This document shows positions 1-6,700 of a stretch of DNA of 45,314 nt, piece after piece; position 1 is the first letter of the stretch, and every line of letters begins with the position of its first letter. Source of the DNA: an uncultured Oscillospiraceae bacterium (GTDB lineage Bacteria; Bacillota; Clostridia; Oscillospirales; Oscillospiraceae); the NCBI GenBank assembly GCA_944387075.1, contig CALXDO010000104.1, positions 1-45,314 of the forward strand, in the 5' to 3' direction. The notes under the pieces were generated by a model. That model had not been told where the DNA came from. It saw only the letters and a program-made list of their open reading frames with translations, and made no database searches. A program made the position numbers and the translations under genes.

Positions 1-1
1 C

Positions 2-373
2 GCATTGATCGCCGAGCTTCGCAAGGAAAAGGGCTTGACTCAGTTGGAGCTGGCTCAGCAGATGGGGGTCACAGACAAAGCCGTATCCAAGTGGGAACGG
101 GACCTGTCCTGTCCTGACATCAACACCATTCCCCACCTGGCCGAGGTGCTGGGCGTCTCCGTGGAAGCTCTCATCCAGAGCAACGCTGTGGAAAAACCAG
201 ACCTGGAAGTCACCATCCACCTGTCCACCATCGCCCGAGCGGTGGCTCTGGCCATGGGCGTGGCGGTGGTGGTGCTTCTACTCTTGGATGAGTTGACCGT
301 CCTCAACGGCATGGGTATGCTGGGCATCGGCGTGGCCTGTTCCGCCCTAGCTCAGTTTGACAACCGGAAATGA
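2..373 (+). CDS. XRE-family transcriptional regulator with C-terminal membrane segments (5' end outside window)
   Basis: The gene is cut by the left edge; the visible frame is open from base 2 and ends at a TGA at 371-373. Residues 1-60 form a Cro/C1 helix-turn-helix (KGLTQLELAQQMGVTDKAVS followed by KWERD, then the PDINTIPHLAEVLGVS dimer-side helix), a pattern typical of Firmicute XRE repressors. After a short linker there are two hydrophobic stretches (about residues 77-95 and 100-115) that probably cross or anchor to the membrane, so this would be a membrane-tethered DNA-binding protein. Only a few N-terminal residues are likely missing, because the family normally starts 5-8 residues before the IAELRKEKG segment. 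The target genes are unknown. A strong hairpin follows the stop. Confidence 0.85.
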   Translation, partial: ALIAELRKEKGLTQLELAQQMGVTDKAVSKWERDLSCPDINTIPHLAEVLGVSVEALIQSNAVEKPDLEVTIHLSTIARAVALAMGVAVVVLLLLDELTVLNGMGMLGIGVACSALAQFDNRK

Positions 374-379
374 CAAAGG

Positions 380-415
380 AAAAATCCCCGGAAGCCCAAG
401 CTTCCGGGGATTTTT
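380..415. terminator. Bidirectional rho-independent terminator
   Basis: Perfect inverted repeat: AATCCCCGGAAG, a six-base loop, then CTTCCGGGGATT, flanked by A-run on the left and T-run on the right. It lies between two convergent genes and overlaps the stop codon of the minus-strand one, so it can serve both. Confidence 0.85.
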
Positions 416-1091
416 ATCCCAATGGGATGGTGTCCAGCACCCGTTTCCTGGAGTCGTACCAGTTGTGGAACACCAACTCCACCTGCTCCACCTGCATCTG
501 GCCAAAGTCCATGTTTTGGCCCATCAAGCTCAGCAACTCCGCCGGATGGTGCAGCCGGGTGGAGATTCTGGCCACGGTGATATGGGCGGAAATGGTCTTG
601 TATCGCTCTTCCAGCGGCAGGCCATGGGCGGCCAGGGACTCTCTCACCCGCTGGCGAAGCTGTTCCAGCCCCGCTTGGTAGAAGCCTTTTATGAGAATGG
701 CGTTATCGCTGGCGCATAGCCCGGAGAACCCCAGGCCGAAGGAGGAACCCCCCCTGGCACAGCTGCGGATGTAGCGGGCGTATTCTCTCCAGTTGGGGGG
801 CAACGTGCGCCCCGGCTCTCCCCGCAGCAGGTCCAGCACCGTGACATGAAAATCAGAGGCGGGATAGTGGTACAGCTCCGGAGCCAACTGCCGCAACGGC
901 TCCAGGCGTCCGGCCATGCGGTCGGCCAAGTGGGGGGCGAGGCGAATCACCAGGGCCAACGCCATTCTGGTGTCCCATTCCGGGTGTATCAGGTGGGGGT
1001 CTCCCACCCCGCCCTGGAGCAGTTGCGCCCGGTTGGTCTCCAGGATACCGTCGTAGTGGCGTTTCAAGAGGCTTTCTTTATACCACTCCAT
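414..1091 (-). CDS. 2H phosphoesterase superfamily protein (2'-5' RNA ligase / cyclic phosphodiesterase-like)
   Basis: The 225-residue product has the two HxT motifs that define 2H phosphoesterases: DFHVTVLDL (His82, Thr84) and SAHITVARI (His170, Thr172). Their spacing of about 88 residues is right for the family, where the two histidines act on cyclic phosphates or 2'-5' linkages in RNA or nucleotides. No signal peptide or membrane segment is seen, so it is cytoplasmic. The start was chosen for the AGGAGG eight bases upstream. The TAA stop lies in the shared terminator with the preceding regulator. The neighbours give no pathway. The exact substrate (tRNA-splicing intermediate, ADP-ribose cyclic phosphate or other) cannot be read from sequence. 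Confidence 0.8.
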   Translation of the reverse strand: MEWYKESLLKRHYDGILETNRAQLLQGGVGDPHLIHPEWDTRMALALVIRLAPHLADRMAGRLEPLRQLAPELYHYPASDFHVTVLDLLRGEPGRTLPPNWREYARYIRSCARGGSSFGLGFSGLCASDNAILIKGFYQAGLEQLRQRVRESLAAHGLPLEERYKTISAHITVARISTRLHHPAELLSLMGQNMDFGQMQVEQVELVFHNWYDSRKRVLDTIPLG

Positions 1092-1177
1092 CCCCCTGTT
1101 CCTCCTTTTCTCCCGTTGGGTTCTGGGTCTCCTGCGGCTCCCTAGGGGAGGCGTTGGCGCAGGTAAAATTAAACGTT

Positions 1178-1345
1178 CTACTGCTTTTGGTCATCTCGAT
1201 GACCCAAAGCATACTCACAGCATTGTATCACCAGTTGATTGAAAGAAATATCATTTTCATCTGCCAATTTTTGCAGTCGCTCAATCAAATCATCCGGCAT
1301 TCGGATGGTTTTGTTGGAATTGTGGGGCTTCTTCACCTCGAACAT
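1178..1345 (-). CDS. Ribbon-helix-helix (Arc/CopG-like) small DNA-binding protein
   Basis: A 55-residue protein with an N-terminal beta-strand segment NKTIRMPDDL followed by two helices (IERLQKLADENDI and SFNQLVIQCCEYALG). This is the Arc/MetJ/CopG ribbon-helix-helix layout, in which a dimeric two-stranded ribbon enters the DNA major groove. The start has GGAGGA eight bases upstream, inside the end of the preceding XRE gene. Only four bases separate the two genes, so they are almost certainly co-transcribed and translationally coupled. RHH proteins of this size are often antitoxins or plasmid/phage regulators. No toxin is visible beside it, and a hairpin near its 3' end lacks a T-run. The function is inferred from fold only. 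Confidence 0.7.
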   Translation of the reverse strand: MFEVKKPHNSNKTIRMPDDLIERLQKLADENDISFNQLVIQCCEYALGHRDDQKQ

Positions 1346-1349
1346 GGGT

Positions 1350-1553
1350 TCAGTCCTCCGTGATCACAAACAAATCATTGGGGGTACAGTGAAGCAGCAG
1401 ACACATGGTTTCAATATTCTCGTAGCGAATGGATTTCGTCTCGTTGTTCACCATGCGGTTAAAGTTCTGATAACTCATACCCAGCTGTTTATAAAGCCAG
1501 TATTTGGTTCTTCCCTGTTCCTCCAACAGACGCAATACATCTAATTTTATCAT
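1350..1553 (-). CDS. Small XRE-family regulator
   Basis: A 67-residue helix-turn-helix protein: MIKLDVLRLLEEQGRTKYWL leads into YKQLGMSYQNFNRMVNNET and the C-terminal YENIETMCLLLHCTPNDLF helix typical of single-domain Cro-like repressors. The frame is open further upstream to 1889, but that extension runs through the divergent promoter region and has no family resemblance, so the start at 1553 was preferred; 1568 is an alternative. It is the first gene of a two-gene unit with the ribbon-helix-helix protein. Its promoter region contains a short inverted repeat (1585-1595) that could be an autoregulatory operator. It is divergent from a cysteine-rich miniprotein that may be its target. Confidence 0.75.
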   Translation of the reverse strand: MIKLDVLRLLEEQGRTKYWLYKQLGMSYQNFNRMVNNETKSIRYENIETMCLLLHCTPNDLFVITED

Positions 1554-1584
1554 AAGACATTTCCCCATCTCCCATTTATTGATG

Positions 1585-1635
1585 AGATAATATCTTATTG
1601 TTCCCCTTCCAAAATAGACTTTTTCATTATATAAT
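1585..1635. promoter_or_regulatory. Divergent promoter region with candidate operator
   Basis: On the plus strand a perfect TATAAT lies at 1630-1635, 30 bases before the cysteine-rich gene, with only a weak -35. On the minus strand TATTAT sits over the inverted repeat AGATA-A-TATCT (1585-1595), placing a possible repressor site on the promoter of the XRE/RHH unit. Operator assignment is inference. Confidence 0.45.
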
Positions 1636-1664
1636 GTATACATCAGTGTTTTAGGAGGGATTCG

Positions 1665-1874
1665 ATGATATTCGATGTAACTGGAGTCGAGTTGATTCCA
1701 GGTAATCATGGCAAACATTGTCCTGGAAATGGTTTGAATTATAATGAGTTTGATCTCCCCATTGAGTGCTGTTGTGATGAATGCGACTATTTTCTGTGTT
1801 GCTATGGCCCTATAACAGATCAGGAGTGTCTCCACTGCACGGACACCCACTGTCCCCACGCAGGCAAACAGTAA
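1665..1874 (+). CDS. Cysteine-rich small protein of unknown function
   Basis: A 69-residue product containing ten cysteines, mostly in the second half (ECCCDECDYFLCC, then CLHC and HCP), together with several histidines and acidic residues. This density suggests metal or cluster binding. There is no signal peptide and no membrane segment. Translation signals are strong: AGGAGG eight bases before the ATG and a TATAAT 30 bases upstream. It reads away from the XRE/RHH pair and is closed by a hairpin. I do not recognise a named family. From memory, similar short proteins with an ECCCDECDY core occur in gut Clostridia, but this could not be checked. Reality as a gene is supported by signals and composition, not by homology. 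Confidence 0.6.
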   Translation: MIFDVTGVELIPGNHGKHCPGNGLNYNEFDLPIECCCDECDYFLCCYGPITDQECLHCTDTHCPHAGKQ

Positions 1875-1902
1875 CCCCCTGGAAGTCACTACTTCCAGGG
1901 GG
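1874..1902. terminator. Intergenic hairpin between convergent genes
   Basis: ACCCCCTGGAAGT, a four-base loop, then ACTTCCAGGGGGT is a perfect 13-bp stem between two converging stop codons. T-runs are poor on both sides, so termination efficiency is uncertain. Confidence 0.55.
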
Positions 1903-1908
1903 TATTGC

Positions 1909-3396
1909 TCACTTATGAAACAGCTTATTGCTCTGGTACTGGGGCGTGCAGGTCATGCGCAGGCCCAGCTTTTGATACATGTTGCTGTCGGTGGCGGAGA
2001 GAATCACCGAGGAGTGGGCATCGCAGCCCCGCAGCTTGTCCAGCTGGGACAGGGCCAGCTCCGCCTGGGGATCGGTGGCGGCGGAAATCGCCAGGGCAAT
2101 GAGCACCTCGTCACTGTGCAGGCGAGGGTTCTGGCTGCCCAGGTGTTGGATTTTCACCTTTTGAATGGGCTCAATGGCCTCCCGGGAGATCATGTGCACC
2201 TCTTTGCCCAGCCCAGCCAGCTTTTTTAGGGCATTGAGCAGAGCCGCCGAGGAGGCACCCATGAGTTCGGTGGTCTTGCCGGTGACGATGGTACCGTCGG
2301 GCAGCTCAATGGCAGCGGCAGGCTCCCCCGTCTCCTCCGCCCGGGACTCGGCCGCAGCCACCACGGGCCGGTCTGCGGTGGACACCCCGGCCTGCTTCAT
2401 CAGCAGTTCCAGCTTGTATACGCTCTCCTTGTCCCCCTGGCCACGGCGCTGGTCGCACAGGGCGGTATAGTAGCGGCGGATGATCTCCTGGCAGGCGGCT
2501 TCCCGCACCACCTGGTCGTCCACAATGCAGTTGCCCGCCATGTTAACCCCCATATCGGTGGGGGACTTGTAGGGGCTCTCTCCCATGATCTGCTCGAACA
2601 TGGCCCGCAGCACCGGGAACACCTCAATGTCCCGGTTGTAGTTCACCGTGGTCTCCCCGTAGGCCTGGAGGTGGAAGTGGTCGATCATGTTCACGTCGTT
2701 GAGGTCCACAGTGGCGGCCTCATAGGCCAGGTTCACCGGGTGCTGGAGGGGCAGGTTCCAGATGGGGAAGGTCTCAAACTTGGCATAGCCCGCCTGCACC
2801 CCACGGCGGTGGTGGTGGTAGAGCTGGGACAGACAGGTGGCCATTTTGCCGGAACCGGGGCCGGGGGCGGTGACCACCACCAGAGGCCGAGTGGTCTCAA
2901 TGTAGTCGTTGCGGCCATAGCCCTCGTCGGAGACAATGTGGGGGATGTCGTGGGGATAGCCGGCAATGGGGTAGTGGAGATAGACCGTCACCCCCAAATC
3001 CTCCAAGCGGTGCTTGAAGGCATCGGCGGCGGGCTGCCCGGCATACTGGGTAATCACCACACTGCCCACATACAGGCCCTTGGAGCGGAAGGTGTCAATG
3101 AGGCGCAGCACGTCCTCGTCGTAGGTGATGCCCAGATCGCCCCGCACCTTGTTCTGCTCAATGGCAGCGGCGTTGATGGCAATCACCACCTCCACGCTGT
3201 CCCGCAGCTCCAGCAGCATGCGGATTTTGCTGTCCGGGGCAAAGCCAGGCAGCACCCGAGAGGCGTGGTAATCGTCAAAGAGTTTCCCACCAAACTCCAG
3301 GTACAGCTTGCCGCCAAACTGGGAAATCCGCTCCCGAATGTGGGCAGACTGCATCTCCAGGTACTTTTGATTGTCGAATCCGATTTTATTTGCCAT
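1909..3396 (-). CDS. DUF1846 domain-containing protein
   Basis: The 495-residue product matches, over its whole length, the DUF1846 (UPF0371) family of cytoplasmic Firmicute proteins of about 490-500 residues. It begins [20 protein letters not shown] and contains [22 protein letters not shown], the loop [20 protein letters not shown], which looks like a nucleotide-binding P-loop variant, and the NMIDHFHL and VNMAGN segments. The biochemical role of the family is not established to my knowledge. The start at 3396 was chosen because family members begin just before this point; upstream codons are low-complexity. There is no clear Shine-Dalgarno. Instead a GC-rich hairpin (3407-3424) ends ten bases before the ATG. 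It is monocistronic, with a promoter at about 3455-3483. Confidence 0.85.
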   Translation of the reverse strand: MANKIGFDNQKYLEMQSAHIRERISQFGGKLYLEFGGKLFDDYHASRVLPGFAPDSKIRMLLELRDSVEVVIAINAAAIEQNKVRGDLGITYDEDVLRLIDTFRSKGLYVGSVVITQYAGQPAADAFKHRLEDLGVTVYLHYPIAGYPHDIPHIVSDEGYGRNDYIETTRPLVVVTAPGPGSGKMATCLSQLYHHHRRGVQAGYAKFETFPIWNLPLQHPVNLAYEAATVDLNDVNMIDHFHLQAYGETTVNYNRDIEVFPVLRAMFEQIMGESPYKSPTDMGVNMAGNCIVDDQVVREAACQEIIRRYYTALCDQRRGQGDKESVYKLELLMKQAGVSTADRPVVAAAESRAEETGEPAAAIELPDGTIVTGKTTELMGASSAALLNALKKLAGLGKEVHMISREAIEPIQKVKIQHLGSQNPRLHSDEVLIALAISAATDPQAELALSQLDKLRGCDAHSSVILSATDSNMYQKLGLRMTCTPQYQSNKLFHK

Positions 3397-3406
3397 AATC
3401 CATACG

Positions 3407-3424
3407 CCGCCGGGACTCCGGCGG
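3407..3424 (-). promoter_or_regulatory. GC-rich hairpin in the leader, over the expected ribosome binding site
   Basis: The arms CCGCCGG and CCGGCGG are perfectly complementary with a four-base loop and end ten bases upstream of the DUF1846 start. They would occupy the position where an SD sequence should be. Its effect on translation is inference. Confidence 0.4.
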
Positions 3425-3454
3425 TCTCTCCCTTCCTTATGCTCATTGGATAAA

Positions 3455-3483
3455 ATTCTACCATATTCTCCACACCGGAACAA
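3455..3483 (-). promoter_or_regulatory. Sigma-A type promoter of the DUF1846 gene
   Basis: Read on the minus strand: TTGTTC (3478-3483), a 17-bp spacer, then TAGAAT (3455-3460). It lies about 60 bases upstream of the start codon. Confidence 0.5.
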
Positions 3484-3669
3484 GGCACTTTTCCCTTTGC
3501 CCACACTTTTTTTCTTTTTCCCCTTCCCCACGCCCAACTTGCCCCAGATTCTTTGCCTGCCTCCTGTGCCTCTTCGCTGCACAACGGGATTTCAATTCCC
3601 AGTTTCTCCCTGAATTTTACTTCTCATTCCTCTTTGAACTCTTTCCCAGAAGAAATTTCAGTAAAACGC

Positions 3670-3717
3670 TTGACATGCCCTCTCACCTCCCTTACACTGG
3701 ATGTAATTGGTCAATAT
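3670..3717 (+). promoter_or_regulatory. Promoter of the GH84 gene with a downstream palindromic motif
   Basis: A consensus -35 TTGACA (3670-3675) is separated by 17 bp from TACACT (3693-3698). Just after the expected start of transcription lies ATTGGTCAATAT (3706-3717), built around the palindrome ATTG-GT-CAAT. The same 12-mer overlaps another promoter in this window at 28348-28359, which suggests an operator. The rest of the 3397-3750 gap is T/C-rich and shows no gene. Confidence 0.6.
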
Positions 3718-3750
3718 CACTAATGAAGGTCATTGGAAAGGAGACTAAAT

Positions 3751-6700
3751 ATGGCAATATGGAGACGAGCTGTCAGTGTCCTGTTGGCCACTGCCCTGAC
3801 AGCGGCAATTCCCATCTCAGGCCTAGCCAAAAGCAACTCAACCTCCCCCGCTTCCCCCCAGGCCTCCCCTCAATCCTCTCCCTGGGTGTCGGACTGGCAA
3901 AAAGGCGATCCCACCAGCCAGGACAATACCTACCAGATCTACCCCACTCCCCAGCAAATCACTTATCCGGAAACCGGGGATGGCGTCACCCTGTCCGGTG
4001 CCGTCCAGGTGTCTGTGGGCACTGGGGTCAGCCAAGAGACCAAAGACTATTTGTCTGAGGTGCTGGCCGACGTGGGCTGCACAGCGTCCTTCGTCCCCGA
4101 CAACGGCGCCAACGCCAAAATTCACCTGGGCATTCAGAACGACACTTCTCCTGCTCAGGCCGAATTTTCCGGTGAGAATCTCACTGAAACCTTTGAAAAA
4201 GACGATTCCTACGCCCTGCGGGTGGCAGACGGCCAGGTCTATATCCTGGGGACCGATGACACCGGCACGTTTTACGGCGTGGCCACTTTGAAGATGATGC
4301 TCTCCTCTCTGGAGGGCCACAAGCTGATTCCCGTGGACATCCGGGACTGGGCGGACATCCCGCTGCGGGGTATCGTGGAGGGCTTTTACGGCGGCTTTAT
4401 CCACAGCCAGCGGGTCAGCCTCATGGAGTTCTCCCGGGACACCAAGCTGAACATCTTCATCTACGCCGCCAAGTCCGACGCCTACCACACCACCAAGTGG
4501 GCAGACCTGTACCCCCAAGAATACATCGACCAGTTCAAGGAGCTGGTGGCCCTGTCCCAGCAGACCAAGTGTGAGTTCTCCTGGTCGGTGCACCTGGGCA
4601 GCTTCTTCCGCACCCTCACCGAGGACAACTATACCCAGCAAATGGCCAAGCTCACCGCCAAATTCGACCAGCTGCGGGCCATTGGCGTCAATCGCTTCTG
4701 CGTGCTCAACGATGACTTTGGTGCCGGCTCCACCGCCATGGTGGTGCGGGTCATGAACGACCTCAACCAGAACTATGTCCACAAATACAACCTGGAGCCC
4801 ATGATCTACTGCTCCCAGAACTACAACAACGCCTGGTCCAACAGCAATGGCAAGCAGGAGATCCAGGCCCTCACCGCTCTGGACAACGACATCATGATGT
4901 TCTGGACCGGGCGGGACGTGAACTCCCCCTTCTATCAGGACTCCATTGACTACGTCATTGAAAACACCAAGGATACCACTGGGGTGTCCCAGACCCCCGT
5001 GTTCTGGGTCAACTACCCCTGCAGCGAGCACGCCAAGTCCGGCGTGTTCCTGGGCAGCAGCAAATACTACCTCCGCAACGACATCACCGGTCTGGGCGGT
5101 GCTGTGTCCAACCCCATTTTCTTCGCCGAGACGGACAAGGTGGCCCTGTTCCAGCTGGCCAACTACTGGTGGAACACCGATGGTGCCGAGGAACGTGCCG
5201 ATGCGGTGTGGGAGCAGGCCTTCAAGTACCTCCAGCCCGAGGTATATGACGCCTATCTCACCATCGCCCGCAACCTCTCCGACGCTCCCAACTCCTCCCG
5301 CGTCCCCGCCGGCGGCTTCCCCGAGTCGGAATACCTGAAAACCTACCTGGATGGTGTGAAGACTGCCGTCTCCGGCGGCACCCTCACCGCTGACAATGCC
5401 CAGGCACAGACCCTGTTGGCAGAGTTTGACCACATCCTCCAGGCCATTGACACCTTCCAGAACGAATGCACCAACCAGGCCCTGGTCCAAGAACTGACCA
5501 ATCCCGGCTATTTATCCAACGTGGACAACGGCGAAGGCTGGCTGCAAGCCCTCTCCAACGTGGTCACCGCCTGTCGGGCCTTGCTGCAAGCCGAGTTGGA
5601 GCTGTCCAAAGACCAGCCTGACGCCAGCGTGGTGTGGAGCAGCTTCTCCACCGCCACCGCCCAGCTGGGAGAATACAACGCCCGACGCTACATCTTCCCT
5701 GATGGCAGTTCCCAGCAACCCAAGGCAGGCAGCCAGAAGCTGGTGCCCTTTTCCAACGCCCTGATGACCCACGTCCAGGCCTACATCGACGAACTCTACG
5801 GCCAGATGGAGACCCCCGTGGGGGCAGACCGCATCTACACCAACCTGGAGCAGCTGGCCAAGACTCCCCTGATCATCCAGGACGACACCTTCTCTGTGCG
5901 CGCCCTGGGCCAGCTGACCTTAAAGCCCGGCGACTATGTGGGCATCAAAAAAGAGGGCATTGCCCAGCTCTCCGCCTTAACTCTGGATGGTACCGGCCTG
6001 GACGGGCTGACCCTGGAATACTCCCTCCACGGGGATGACTGGGTGGAGGCCCAGACCGGCAACCTGGAAAATGCCCCTCTGGCCCGCTATGTGCGCGTCA
6101 TCAACAAGGGTGAATCCTCCATCACCTGCTCCATGGCCGAGTTGGGCATGACCGTATCCAACCAGGTCTCTCCCGCCCAGGTGGTAGACAACAACATGGG
6201 CAACCTGTACGGCGGCACCTGGGCCAATGTGCTGGACGACGACCTCAACACCTACGCCTGGACGGCCAAGGCACAGGCGGTGGGTGACTACATCACCATA
6301 GACACCGGGCGCACCCAGCCCATCCACGACGTGACCGTCTACACCACCGACGGCGGCGACTGCATCAAGGGCGCCCAACTCTTTGTCTCCTCCTCTCAGG
6401 ACGGCCCCTGGCAGTCCGTGGGCACCGTATCCAATCAGGGCACTGTGGTGCCTCCCCATCGGACCTACACCTTTGACGGAGAGGGCCAAGAGGGCCGCTA
6501 CCTCAAGCTGCAGCTGACCCAGGGGGCCAGCAACTGGCTGAAAATCTATGAAGTGAAGGTCAACCAAAAGACCCCCGCCCCGGCCCTGGCCCCCTCTCTG
6601 GCCGTCATTGATGAAAACCAGGTGGGCCAAACCGCCCTGACGGATAACAACTTCTCCTCCGTCTACACCCGCTCCAACACCCCGGCCGGCGCCAAGCTGG

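Noticed and set aside
1186..1214. Hairpin near the 3' end of the ribbon-helix-helix gene as a terminator
   Set aside because: GGTCAT/ATGACC form a stem, but it lies within the coding sequence and no T-run follows on the minus strand.
1554..1889. N-terminal extension of the small XRE regulator (open to 1889)
   Set aside because: It runs through the divergent promoter and the opposite cysteine-rich gene, and has no domain similarity.
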